A stretch of DNA of 64,000 nucleotides from Rhynchopus euleeides. Lineage: Eukaryota; Euglenozoa; Diplonemea; Diplonemida; Diplonemidae. Shown in pieces: positions 29,020 through 40,450 of this stretch; the first letter of the stretch is position 1, and each line of letters starts with the position of its first letter. Below the pieces are notes generated by a model that searched no databases, was not told the DNA's origin, and was given only the letters and a program-made list of their open reading frames with translations. Location of the stretch: contig OY723300.1 in the NCBI GenBank assembly GCA_963210315.1, forward strand, positions 1,612,001-1,676,000. The letters run 5' to 3'. A program made the translations under genes and the position numbers.

Positions 29020-30441
29020 ATGTCTCTAGGGTCGTACGAAAGGCCAACAGACCTGCACTCAGCAAGCAGCCTGCGCAACCACGCGTCCTGCGACCGGATG
29101 CGGATCTCCTCCGTGCGCAGCGTGAAGTCACTCGGGGGTCTTCTCTTGGAGGACGAGGAGCCCGACCAGGCCACGGGAAGCCACGTGGGGGTCAGCCTCT
29201 TCACCACCATCGTCGGAACAGGGATACTCGCCATGCCGCGCGCTGTGGAGGAGGCTGGGGTTGTGGGGTTCATACTTGGTGTGTTCGGCGTATGCGGCTT
29301 CACAATGTTCGGGAGCTACCTCACCTACCGCACCCTCGAGGTGCTGAAACACCAGGACGTGGAAGACGTGGCCCAGGTGGGGTACGCCGTGTTAGGGAAG
29401 TGCGGCTTCTCCGCGGCCCTCTTCGTCTGCCTCTTCGACACGTGGGGCGCGACTGTCGGCAACCTGAGGGCCGTGGCGGACGTCGCCTCCATCCCCCTCG
29501 AGGGGATCGCCTCCCCGCGCACGGTGATCCTCGTCACAGCCGCGTTGGTTTTCCCGCTCACCCTCCGCGAAAAGTTCTCCGAATTCCGCTGGGTCAGCGC
29601 CCTCGCCATGGCGGCGATGGTCTGCTTCGTTGTGGTGGTGGCCCACCAAGGCGAGCCCTCCGACCTCGCCACCGCCCTCTCACGCGGCGACCACATCGTC
29701 AACCGGGCACCCAGCCTCCTCTCCGCCATGGCGGTCCTCTTCTTCTCCTTCGACTTCCAGGTCAACCTCTTCCCGCTCTACCGTGAGATCAACTCCGGGG
29801 AGAGATCGAAGGTGTCAGCCCTGATGCCACCCACCGTCTGCGCGATGCTCTGTGCCGTTGCGGTCTACTCCTTGGTGGGCCTGGCGGGGTTTTCGACATA
29901 CGGCGACGGGGTTGCCGGTAACATCCTGCATGACGTCAAAGGGAAGTGGTGGCTGAAGGCGTCTTTCGCTACTGCGATATTTTTCGCGATTCCCATCCTG
30001 GTCCACGAGTGCCTGCACCTGGCTCTGTATTACCTCTTCCCAGAGAGGACTTCGAAGGCAATTCCTGCGATGGTGATGGTGGGGAGTGCGGCGTACTGCG
30101 CCGCGGAGCTGCCTGTCTACACAACATTTAAATACGTCGGGGGAACCGTGGGTGTCGCATTCTCCTCCATCCTCCCCCCGGCGTTCTTCCTCTTCAGCGT
30201 GCGGACCAGGCTCCGGTCGGGCGCTGCGCTGCATCTGATCCCCCGGGCAGAGTCGGAGCCTCTCCTGATGTCGCCCCAGCACTCCGCAGCGCAGCACACG
30301 CCTCAGAAGGCGCCGGCGACGCCGCTGGTGGAGCCCCAGATGTCCCATGCGTTCTACTCCCAGTGGGAGATATGGGCGGCGTCGCTCTTCTTGGCTGTCG
30401 GGCTGGCCGCCGTTCCGGTGCTTTTGGTGTACATGGAGTAA
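29020..30441 (+). CDS. Amino-acid transporter, AAAP (SLC36/SLC38-like) family
   Basis: 473 residues from the ATG in context AAGCCATGT (a second in-frame ATG at 29002 would add six residues). After a Ser-rich cytosolic head, residues about 45-75 hold the family's first helix with VSLFTTIVGTGILAMPRAVE, equivalent to the unwound TM1 Gly-rich motif of SLC36/38 and plant AVT transporters. About ten to eleven hydrophobic segments follow (GFILGVFGVCGFTMFGSYLT, AALFVCLFDTWGATVGNL, ILVTAALVFPL, VSALAMAAMVCFVVVVA, LLSAMAVLFFSFDFQVNLF, AMLCAVAVYSLVGLAG, ending SLFLAVGLAAVPVLLVYME). Expected role: proton- or sodium-coupled export or import of neutral amino acids at the plasma or vacuolar membrane; substrate not readable from sequence. 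Single exon. Confidence 0.88.
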   Translation: MSLGSYERPTDLHSASSLRNHASCDRMRISSVRSVKSLGGLLLEDEEPDQATGSHVGVSLFTTIVGTGILAMPRAVEEAGVVGFILGVFGVCGFTMFGSYLTYRTLEVLKHQDVEDVAQVGYAVLGKCGFSAALFVCLFDTWGATVGNLRAVADVASIPLEGIASPRTVILVTAALVFPLTLREKFSEFRWVSALAMAAMVCFVVVVAHQGEPSDLATALSRGDHIVNRAPSLLSAMAVLFFSFDFQVNLFPLYREINSGERSKVSALMPPTVCAMLCAVAVYSLVGLAGFSTYGDGVAGNILHDVKGKWWLKASFATAIFFAIPILVHECLHLALYYLFPERTSKAIPAMVMVGSAAYCAAELPVYTTFKYVGGTVGVAFSSILPPAFFLFSVRTRLRSGAALHLIPRAESEPLLMSPQHSAAQHTPQKAPATPLVEPQMSHAFYSQWEIWAASLFLAVGLAAVPVLLVYME

Positions 30442-31390
30442 GGGGCGGGGGTGGGGAGGGGGGGGAGAGGGGAGGGTTGGTTGGGCATCATCACACAAAG
30501 GCAAAAGAGAACTTTGCAGAGTGGGGGGTGCTTTTAAAATTCAGTCGGCCTTGCGCTGATGTACACCTTTATTTGTGGGGGTGTTCTCGCGGTCGACGAA
30601 TACCCGCTGTGTGTTTTTCTCTCCCCTTTCTGATGTGCAGGGGCAAAGTTTTTGTAATTCCGGCGTGAAAATCACATTTTTTTTGGTGCACAAACAACGC
30701 CTTATCTTTTTTGGTGTCTTTTTGTTACAACAGTATATCTGTATCCCCTCGCCCCCCGCTGCCAACCCTCTTCTGCAGCCTTATGAAAGGCGGGTTGCAG
30801 TGGCGCCTGCTGCGGGGACCACCCCCTGTGCGAAGGGGATGGGTTACTGATGTTGTCGGCATGAATGCGGGGGCAGTTGCTCGGGCAGTTGTGAGTTGTC
30901 AGTGGAATCGCCAACGCATTCCAACAAAAACGCAAGTTATCCGCTATCAGAGAGATACAGAGGCTGAAGGGACACCTTCAGACCTGGATTGCCTTCATCC
31001 CTGTAACCCGCCGTGCCCCGTTGTCAATACGGGTGAAGAATGCCATCTTCAAGCAGGGCGGGCGTTTGGTTTTGACTTTTTCACTTCTGTATTCCGGTAG
31101 TTCTGTTCTTCCGAGTGATCCATTGCCCTTTGTTTCAACACACTCCGATGCGGGTCGGTGTCACAATTTTGCTGCTGTTCCGTGCCCCCCCCTCCCCTTG
31201 TGCTCCTGCACGACGCCATCATGAGCAGCGGGTGTGGGTTTGGAAGCGTCACCTTATCAAAAATGCAACAGAATCAGATGTCAAGTCAGGCCAGAAACAG
31301 AGGCCCTTTCATCGGGGGCTTCTGAGAGCACCACGGCAAAAAAACTCTTTCAAGTGCAGAACCAGCGCGGTGACACTTTTTCCCTTTTTC
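30442..31390. other. Intergenic with an old terminal-repeat remnant
   Basis: No gene supported. About 31139-31384 is a weak match to the A-B terminal repeats of the tyrosine-recombinase retroelement family (ACTCCGATGCGGGTCGGTGTC; GGAAGCGTCACC; GGTGACACTTTTTCCC), ending a few bases before the inverted-repeat element at 31391. The rest is T-rich and mixed spacer. Confidence 0.45.
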
Positions 31391-34061
31391 CATACATTGG
31401 GCGTTATTCCGTTACCAGTAACGGTAATAACGTTATTTTTGCGTTATTTTTTGACCCCAAAAAAGGCAGCATTTCCCGGTGAATCTGACCCGAAACTCGG
31501 GTCCCTACCCCCCCTAAAAGAATTTTTTTTTTTTTTGCGGCCTGTGTGGTTGTCTTCGTCGTTTTTCTTCTGCGACCGGACACCCCCTTCTGGAGACACC
31601 GATCTACACTATGAACCGCTAGCTGATGCTGGAGCTTTCGGGAGCCTCTGCGAGTGGGTGGCCACGTTTTCTTTGGTGGACGCATCCAAAAGGAAATAAA
31701 GAAATAAAGAACCCGAAAAGAGGTCGAGGCACCCGCTCCACACCAGCATCTTGGGGCTGGGGGTTCTCAGTTCACACAGGTGAGGATCAGTCCTCTGTGA
31801 GGCGCTTATCCTGAAGACGTTCCAGTTCCCCAGTCGGTCTCCAGAAACTCGGGCCGCGTCTGGCGCTGTATCGCCTCGGCGGGGCTGTCGTCCCTTACAG
31901 TCTTCTCTGTACGAGGTCATCCACAGGCTGCACACCTGCCCCGCGGCTGTGTGGCAGTCTTCGCGGAGTGCAATGCGAAGGTCTGGCCTGACGTGGTGTG
32001 ACTATTTAGACTCCAGGTGTCTCCACCCTTCCTGGTCTGGGGAGCCTCGGTACCCAAGCCGTTTTAGGTCATGCTCCGGACCACGGCCGTGCTAGACTCC
32101 TGGTGCAGGCACCCGTCATGGTCCGGGGACGGCCCCCCCAGGCAGTTTAACGTCTTACCCAGGACTTTTCTTGGGTAAAATATCACTCCAGGGGGCCACT
32201 CCGTGATGTCAAAAAATTGGAAAACGTTTTCTCCTAAAATAACGCGTTATTTTTCCGTTATTTTCATGAAAACTTGCGTTATTCGGACAATTTTGCGGGC
32301 GGATGGTGTAGTTTTTGGTGGAGATGGCTCCAGAATACCCCCCTGGGACCATTTTTTGGATAATAACGCACGGACATGTCGAGTTTCGTGAAAAAATCAT
32401 GTTTTTTGGCTTTTTCAAGGCAAATACTGCAGAAACCCCTGCAACCTTGCAGCATCCAATGTTCCTGGAGTGAAATTTGGAGTGAAAATCACTCCAAAAT
32501 CACTCAGTGTGGACGCAGAAGTGAATCCTTCAGGAATACACCCGCACACCTCACATTGGCGGTGTATAAACCACCTGATATTTTTACTCGTTACGAGCGA
32601 CGAAGTAGCGCGAAGTAGCGACGTGCCCATTTTTTCCCGGTCCGTTCTAAAATAGTTACGTTCCAAAAGTCCGTTACTGGTGCTGTCAAAGACGCTTCGC
32701 ACAATATACGCACGAACTACCCAAAGTACGCTCGGGCTACGCACGAAGTACGCAGGAACTACACAATTTGAACTTTCTTGCACCCCCCAGTCATTATTTG
32801 CACGCACTCCAGGTCCCATATTTGCACCAGTGCAAATATGAGACCTGGAGTGCAAATATGAGGAATTTCCGAGTTCGTCGTGATGTGCAAAACATGACTG
32901 GGTTGTGCAAGAAACCATCATCTGCACCCCGTATCGGCCTCAATTGCACCCTCGTGCAGGTAAAAAAAGGCCTCGGGCCTCCGGCCCTCGGACCGTTTTT
33001 TAATTACGCACACGACCTTCGCGCGGAAAGTGTCATTCAGCCCTGCCAAACGTGCTCTACACACCACCCCCTTCATCAGGCAAGTGGGTTTGTAAGGGTG
33101 TGTGGAAGCGTCAACGCTCGGGTGCAGGAAATTTACATTTTGGTCGCAAATGGCGTTACACATGCACTATGCACAACGTGTGCACGATTTCGGCAGAACT
33201 ACGCACAACCAACGCAATTTGGACCTTTCAACAACACCATTCACGGTACTTCGATTTTGGGTGGGAAAGATGGGGCAAGGAAGTGGCAAAAACTGCGAAG
33301 AAGGTCGAAAATTTTCACATTTTCATCAGAAACCATATTCAACGGATTCCAATTTTCGGGTGAAATCAAGCAGGTTGGCACAATGGCTCATGTTCACCCA
33401 AAAATGCACCTACCAAACCTCTTTTGCTTGATTTTTGGGACGGCATGGGTGATCCAGAGGCCAAAAATCACGATTTTTTCACCAATTCCTTCGACAACGG
33501 ACAGTTCCAGACCACAAGGACCACATTTTGGGGTCAGAATTTTCTCGGTCAAAAAATTCGAAAAATCTGAAATCTCTCGGAATTTTGAGCATTTTTTGAG
33601 ATTGGCATGCCCATTTTAGACCCTTTGCGTGGCTCTAAACCCAAAAATTTGCTCGAAAATGGCCTCAAATAGCCTAAAACAGCCCATTCTGGCCACCCCG
33701 AAAAAAAAATTCGAAAAGGGTCCCCCTATAGAAGTTGCCCAAAAATACCGAAAATAACGCGGTATTACCGGTAATAACGGTAATAACGTTACCGATAACG
33801 TTATTACCGTTACTGATAACGGTATTACCGTTACCGATAACGGTAATAACGGTAATAACGTTACCGATAACGTTATTACCGTTCCTGATAACGGTAATAA
33901 CGGTATTACCGTTATCGATAACGGTATAACGCGGAAAAATAACGTTACCGATTTTCGGATAACGTTATTCGGCCGTTCTGGAACGTTATTAACGGTAAGT
34001 TATTTTACCGAAAAAATAACGGTATTACCGTTACTGGTAACGCAATAACGCCCGATGTATG
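31391..34061. mobile_element. Non-autonomous inverted-repeat DNA element with AACGTTATTACCG arrays
   Basis: The ends are inverted: CATACATTGGGCGTTATTCC at 31391 and, reversed, CATACATCGGGCGTTATTGC ending at 34061, followed on both sides by GTTACCAGTAACGGTAATA words. TTTTTC flanks both ends (31385-31390, 34062-34067) as a possible target duplication, though T-richness makes this weak. 33740-34050 is a palindromic array of CGTTATTACCG/CGGTAATAACG. Such GTTAC/GTAAC-rich ends are common in hAT elements, but there is no transposase. The interior (about 2 kb) is lower in GC than its neighbours, carries a 50-bp hairpin at 32804-32853, and contains a terminal-repeat remnant (33008-33117) of another element. 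No coding capacity seen. Confidence 0.7.
33008..33117 (+). repeat. Terminal-repeat remnant nested in the inverted-repeat element
   Basis: CGCGCGGAAAGTGTCATTCAG, then CCCTTCATCAGGC, then TGTGTGGAAGCGTCAACGC: a diverged A-type terminal repeat of the retroelement family at 53003-57882, very close to the remnant at 47009. Fossil. Confidence 0.6.
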
Positions 34062-34791
34062 TTTTTCATACCCGCTGATTCGTGTGTACTGCGCGTGCCG
34101 TGGTGTGTGTGGAAGTGTGAGGCCATACTTCCCTTAATAACTTCATCTGGGACAGCGCGGATAGCGTTGTGTAGTGAGTGGGTATTTCTGTCTCTGCTCT
34201 CCTCCGGCACGCCGTCGCGAATCACAAGAAAAGTGAAAATATGGACGATAGGGGACTTGTAAGCTCTTGTTGTGGTCTGCCATCTTCTCAAAACAGCCTT
34301 TTTACATCCGCGTGTGCATGTGTGTGTGCGGGGAGGGGGGGTGGGTGGAGAAGGGGGCCTCTAGCGAGTGCCCAAACAAACCAGGTGACACACCGACACA
34401 GTTTGACACACATATGCCCCCCCCCCCCCCCACCCCGCGCCGTTCCTATTTCGGACACACACACCGCCTTGCGAGGCGGTGTGTCGCTTGTTGATATGTG
34501 ATATGTCCTCCCACTGCCCGCCCCTCCCGCCTTGCAATCCGGCCTGTGATGCCCCCCCCCGCACCACCGCCCCCCATAGTGTACAATTCGGAGCCGTTGT
34601 GCCTGCTTTTGTTGTCCCCGGGCCAGATGCACATCGCAATACCCAACATTTAGATTTACAGTAGAGACGGTATCAAGAGCGGATATGGTGGATCCCCAGT
34701 TTCAACCTGCACAGCGTGTGTGTTTGGCAGTGGTGGGGTGGTTATCAGAGATGTTCTCTCGCCTTGGTCGGTGTGGCCTAGGCTGGGGTGT
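34062..34791. other. Intergenic
   Basis: No gene. Contains a hairpin at about 34458-34483 (ACACACCGCCT paired with AGGCGGTGTGT) and a run of C at 34418-34433. Confidence 0.5.
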
Positions 34792-34875
34792 GTGTAGTGA
34801 TAGTGGTTTTAAGTGGGTAACCCTGCGCGGATCTGTGCCCACTCCCCGCCCACCCCTACGTCACAGCGGATGCCC
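34792..34875 (+). repeat. 84-bp dispersed repeat, copy 2
   Basis: Near-identical to 15563-15646, same strand. Its distal part overlaps the 3' end of the minus-strand Cys/His-rich frame, so relative to that frame it is antisense. Confidence 0.7.
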
Positions 34876-35593
34876 CACTCGGGTTAGAGTGTGGGGCCAA
34901 CTCAGTGCCACTCCGAGGAGGGCGTGAGGCATAGCCAGCGTGGTGCGTGCCGCAACAGTGTGTGAGTGATTTCGCACTGCTGTGGCAGTCCCCGCACCGG
35001 CCCATGCGATGCGTCTTGCAAAATTCCATGGTGACTTGCAAGCCGTCGTTCTTCCCGTGGTGGTCCCGGCAGCAGTCCTCTTCCGAGAGGCGCCGGCGCC
35101 GGCAGTCCACGCAGCGGGGTTTCCAGTGCAGATCGCAGGTAAGCATCTTCGCGTTCCGTCTGGCTCCAGGGGGGGCAGTCCGGGGAGCAGCGCCCCGTCG
35201 TTCCCATGACCGTCCTGTCCGGGCGTTGGCTTGCCGGCTGCTGGCAGTCCATTGCTGGGCCGCTTGCTGCCACCCCTCTGGGTAGTGGGGCTGCGGTGCG
35301 AAGGTTGCGGCCCACGCCATGCCGCGGGAGTGGAAGGCTGTGTCCCGCTGGTTCAAGCCCGGGCCTGCCGTGTGCGCTTGGAGGCTGCGCATCACCGACT
35401 CGGTGGCTGGGCTGAGCTGGGCTCTCCTGGACAGGCCCCCTGCCACGGTTCCCCCGATCGCGGTGAGGACAGTGGAGCTCGCAGTGTGGCCACAGTGCCT
35501 GGGGTGTGTGTGTGTGTTTCCGGTCTGACTTTCGCTCCCCGTGTTGTGTTCATGACAGGTTCTTGGCGCGGTGTTATTATACACGATAGCCAA
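34856..35593 (-). CDS. Cys/His-rich domain fragment, probable mobile-element remnant
   Basis: A 245-codon minus-strand frame with no ATG at its start. The region about 35130-34910 encodes a Cys/His array: LTCDLHWKPRCVDC, EEDCCRDHHGKNDGLQV, FCKTHRMGRCGDC, HCCGTHHAG. The same spacing occurs inside the LINE-like protein at 35765-40021 (VCNAHSKPKCDEC, ACCRVHHHHADGLKV, CCETHHMTRCGTC, CCAAGHHGRAP). The shared pattern shows homology. It is either the 3' part of a related LINE inserted in the opposite direction, or a host zinc-binding gene from which the LINE took the domain. The remainder is Pro/Arg-rich and unremarkable. Confidence 0.55.
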   Translation of the reverse strand: MAIVYNNTAPRTCHEHNTGSESQTGNTHTHPRHCGHTASSTVLTAIGGTVAGGLSRRAQLSPATESVMRSLQAHTAGPGLNQRDTAFHSRGMAWAATFAPQPHYPEGWQQAAQQWTASSRQANARTGRSWERRGAAPRTAPPGARRNAKMLTCDLHWKPRCVDCRRRRLSEEDCCRDHHGKNDGLQVTMEFCKTHRMGRCGDCHSSAKSLTHCCGTHHAGYASRPPRSGTELAPHSNPSGASAVT

Positions 35594-35764
35594 AACGCAA
35601 GTGAGAGAGAGAGAGAGAAAAAGGGGCTGCCAGCAAAAAAAGATTTAGGGCAGCGGTCCCTCGGGACGGGTGCGTGGCGACACCCCCCTTAGCCAGCTTC
35701 GCAAATCAGACATGCAGATATTGGAAAAAGAAAACTTTGAAGCAATCCAATCAAGCTGCCCTTA

Positions 35765-38700
35765 GGTGTTGGCGGGCGCTTCGAGGTGACCAACGGGATC
35801 CTGCAGGGCTGCCCTATATCGGTCATCCTGATCAACGCCCTCCTCTCGGTCATGTTTAAGGCCGTCGACGTGCGCGTGCCATCAGTGTCTTCGCAGTCCT
35901 TCGCCGACGATGGGACGCTTGTATCTCAGGAGGATGAGGCGTCGGTGCAGCAGGCTGTCGATGTCGTGGTAGGCTTCTGCAACATCACCGGCATGGCCCT
36001 CAACGTCAAGAAGACGGTGGCGATGGGGATCCCGAGGGGCTCGTCGGGTTTCAGGAGACAACACCCATACGTAGGACAGGTGCGTGTTCAGGACAACATC
36101 CTCCCGACGGAGACAGCGTCGAAGATCCTCGGTGCAAAGGCCTGCGTCTCTGACAAGGTGCAGGTGCGCCGCAACGACGCGCGACTCGAGAGCCATAAAC
36201 CCCTGCTCATGCGACTTCCGACCTCTCCGCTGAGCACACGACAACGGGCGGAAATTGTGGCGTCTAATGTCGTGTCGAGCACGGTGTCGGGCGGAGCGTT
36301 TGCCCCTCTGTCGAAGACGGCGACGCAGCGTCTTCGAAGCCGCCTAACAACAGGCATCCTCGGCGTCAAGCACCCCTCCCGCAGTGTAGGCGCGATGCTC
36401 ACCATCCTGCACAAAGCCCACCGTGTAGATCCGGCGATAGCCAACTCTTACCGGATCCTGTGCAATCTCTTCGACACGTGTGTGCGCATCCCACACATGG
36501 TGGACAGGATGAACCGAATCGCTGTGCTGTACGAGGAACACCCGACCCTGTCCTCTGCTGACGCCCTCGGCCCTGTGGGCATCGCGATCTCGGTCGCCCT
36601 CCCTGCTGCTGGACTAGAGTGGGGCGACGACATCCGTGACTGTGCCATCGGGGATATGTGCCTCGCTGGTGAACCACGGTCCTCCCGGAACCATGCGCTG
36701 CGCGACAATCTGCGGCGGCAGGGCTGGAAGGCGCTGGCGAAGCACCGTCCTTCCTTCTCGGGGATCGAAAACGGTGTGGACTACGACAGGACGAACGCGC
36801 TCCGCCTGGAGACGAAGGACGGGAACCTCTCGCGGGCGCTGACGGTGGTGCTTGCTGGTGGTGTCTTCTTCGCGACACGATGGGGGCGCAACGGCGCCTA
36901 CGTCTCTGGTGGCAGACGTGCGACGACAGACGAGACGTCGGACTCCTCATCCCATGCCCCATCTCCCTCACCGGCTGCTGACGCGGCTATGGAAGGGGAC
37001 GAAGAGGATGAAGAAGCTGAGGAAGAGGAGGAGTGCGAGTACGAAGAGGAGGAGGACGAGGAGCAGGGAGACGCCGATCTGCTCGGTTCTCAGGATTCCT
37101 TCGACTGGGATATCGTGTCCGATCCGGCGGCTGAAGAGGCAGACGTACGGGACCCCAAGCTGTGTGTACACTGCGATGGTGCGGACAGTGACACGCCCGA
37201 TCACCTTTGGTGGGCATGCAGTGCGTTTGACTCCGTCAGGTCTCAACCTCAGTACGAACCCCTGCTGCAGCTGGACCGCTCAGGGTGGCCCCCGTGCCTT
37301 GCGAGATACGGCGTGGTGCCAGAGGGATTCCAGGTAGACGAGACCTTGCTGCACACGCTGATGGGGCGCATCGTGCTGAAGCGGTGGGAGCTCGAGGCGA
37401 AGATGCGGCGCGCTGGACCCCTCGTGCACCCCTGGACGGCTGCTCTCTCCTGGCCGGCAGAGGCTTTTGACTTCGACGTATCCAGTATCCCAGAGAAGCC
37501 AGCAGCGCGGCTGTGGCCGTATAGCGCTGCGTCTCTCAGGGCGATACTTGCGTGGCTCGCAGCGCTCCAATGGACGAAGCAAGGCACGGTGTCGAACATC
37601 GAGCTCGCCCTTGACTTCGAAATCTTCACAGGGAAGGCGTTACAGCCCTCGGAGCGCTCGGCACGAACCTCCAACCCCGCGATGGCCGAGCGTGGCAACC
37701 TCCTCTGGACGATGATGGGCTGCCTGAAGAGGCTATGCGACCAGCTAAGCCTTCCTACCCCGTGGCCTGCGCGACGCGAGGACCGGGTCGGCTCCCTCTG
37801 CTCGGTAGGCGCTGGAGAGGTCTGGGGCGGGATGACACCCCGGCCCGTGTTCGCAGGTGGCGCAGAGACGATCGCGGCGTTAGAGGCGAGTGCAGAACAG
37901 GCATGTGCGGCCGCAGGCGTCGATGCAGACGGCAATATCGTGAGGTGGGGAACAAACGTGTTCCCAGACTACACTGGGATCCCCCGGACCACGCGAGCCT
38001 CACAATGGGATGGGCCACGCCCGCCCCCGCCGCGCAGCGCTATACCCGTACCAGTGCCGCGGTCGCTCGCGAGCACGTCTCTGGGCCCCCGGAAAGTGTG
38101 CAACGCGCATTCGAAACCGAAATGCGACGAGTGCGATACTGCCAAGCGGAATTACGCACTGACGATAGCTGCGTGTTGCCGCGTCCACCACCACCACGCG
38201 GACGGCCTGAAGGTGATGTGCTGTGAGACACACCACATGACGCGATGCGGCACCTGCGCCAATGTGAAGACATGCTGCGCGGCCGGCCACCATGGGCGCG
38301 CCCCCAGGGTCGACCAAGTTGCGAGCACGGATGACGACAGCAGCAGCTGCGAAGACGACTCTGACAGCGAGGGAGAGGAGGGCAGCTCTGGTGCCACTGA
38401 GCATGATGGAGACGACGCTGCAGATGCGGGCTCCACCAGCGAGGAAGTCCCTCCCTCGTCTGAGATGGATAGCGACACGACGGCTGCGGCTGCGGTGAAA
38501 CGCACCGCCATCGTTCTGGACGCCTCCGACGAGGACTCGATGGGGCAGGATGCCGTGAAACGCACCGCCATTTGTTTAGATCACTCTGACGAGGGCCCGT
38601 CCCTCTGGGGGGCTGGGATAGTGTGTGTGCGACAGCCAGAGTGGGACATGTGTGCGTCTCTTCTTCTTCTTTGGCCGGGCGTGATTGAGCATTTGGCTCT

Positions 38701-40021
38701 TCGCTGCCCCGACGATCAGCCCAGTGAGGGCGAGTTGGGTTCTTCTGCGGAGTCATCTGCGTTGACCCCACGCGAATTCCCTGGTTTTCTTTTCTCGCCT
38801 TCCCCTCGAATGAATACCCCTGCTTCCCCTACCCCGCGTAAGATGGGTGCAGAGCACGTTACGCTTGATGCGGATGAATTGTCGGGCTCCCAGCCTGATG
38901 ATGCTCGTCTCGCTCCACCAGCAGATACAGCACCGCCTCCGGCGCCCTCTCCGGCTCCGGAGCTCGTGCTGCACACAGACCTGCTGGACGGGCTACAGAC
39001 CCCGCAGTCGGGCTCGCCGCCCCTCCCAGAGAGCGCCACGCAACGGAGATCTCCGAGCCCTTGCGTGGGGCGCCGCCTTCCTTTCTCTCCCTCTCTCCCC
39101 TCTGAGTCCTCGGTGCCCCGCGCGCAGAAGCGGGTAGCACCCATACAGGAGACAGGCGAATCTGCCCTGGGGCAACGCTCCTTTAACAACAGAAGAGTAG
39201 AACCTCAACCCCCCGTGTCCCCTGGTTCACCGATTTCAGCGTCAAGCCTTCGGCCTGACGAGGATAGTATCATGTCCCCATCAGAACTTGCTTCCCCCCT
39301 TCCTCTCTCGCCTGCACCTTCCCTTGTTGTGGATGACTCGCCGGGCTTTCAGCCCGTCGACACTCGGCTTAGTCCCCCATCAGACACTGTGTCACCCCCA
39401 CCACCCTCTCCATGTCAGGAGCCCCTAGTGCCTTTAGACACTGCAACCCCCTCTCTTCCCGACTGGCAGGCAGAAACGCCGTCTCACCAGGGGGGCGACA
39501 CGCTCTCCCACGAGTGCACGTCGCCGAGCCCTTACGTGGGGCGTCGACTTCCTTTCTCCCCTTCCTCCCCTTCTGAGTCCTCGGTTCCCCGCGCGCAGAA
39601 ACGTGTAGCGCACATGCGGGAGGCAGACGAATCTGCCCTGGAGCGATGCTCGTTTCATAACAACAGAGCAGGTTTTCCTTCCTCCCGCACGATCATCAGC
39701 ACAGCTAGATCAGGCGTGCCTTCCCCTTTCCCACGGGCCTCACAGGCCTTGCGCTTCTTGGAGCGCAAGACACGTGCTGTCCGTCCTTCTCGTTCTCGTT
39801 TCCTCCAGAAGCAGGTGTTGCGTGCGGTTCCGAAGCGCACCCGCTGCATCCCCTCTCCCACCATCTTTCGTTCGGCGGCTATTCCGCGCTCTTTTCAACG
39901 CGTCGTCGCGAAGATTGCGCCTCAGTATCAGCAGGCGCAATCTCCGGCTTCCAGTGTGTGTGTGTCCCCCCTCCTTTACAGCGCAACGAGGAGGAGAGCG
40001 AAACCGTGTGGTGTCACGTAG
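35765..40021 (+). mobile_element. 5'-truncated LINE with long C-terminal extension
   Basis: An open frame of about 1418 codons begins inside a non-LTR reverse transcriptase: GILQGCPISVILINALLS followed by SFADDGTLVS, the palm motif. The fingers and any upstream ORF are absent, so this is a typical 5' truncation at about 35765. Downstream come an RT thumb/connection-like stretch, an acidic tract (about residues 385-425), a CCHC motif (CVHCDGADSDTPDHLWWAC) of the kind found after RT in LINEs, the Cys/His-rich domain (about residues 770-840), and a Ser/Pro-rich tail with two related blocks (RRLPFSPSLPSESSVPRAQK and RRLPFSPSSPSESSVPRAQK). No endonuclease recognised. No poly(A) or target duplication found. 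The tail keeping an open frame over 2 kb suggests a recent insertion. Confidence 0.75.
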
Positions 40022-40450
40022 AGCAAGAGTAGGATAGCGGGCCCGGTTCCTCACGGTATGGTCCTTCGGGGCCAGGCTGCGATGCCAGCACGCTAACCCA
40101 AATTGCAATACGAAGCAATCCGGAAATCTGTGAGTTTTTATACCACGGAGGCAGTATCTATTCACATACGGAGGGATAGCACTGATGAGTTTCCCCCTCC
40201 GAAACTACCTATGTAGAAACATGATGTGAACCTGAGAAAGCCAAATGCAGAAATGTTCTCCTTCTTTCAGAATCAAGTGTACCCTGTGCTGTGAATACTT
40301 CCTGAGGTTGAGGACGGACCCCGTCTATACTTTGAAAGTACACTGCCCTCGAACCTGCTTGCAGGGTAAGGGGCGTCAATGGGACAGATCAAGCTTGCTT
40401 GTGATTGTCGACACCAAAAAAAAAAGATGCTGCTCCAAAACAATACCGTA
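40022..40450. other. Spacer after the LINE
   Basis: Probably includes the LINE 3' untranslated end but no poly(A) or repeat boundary is visible. No gene. Confidence 0.4.
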
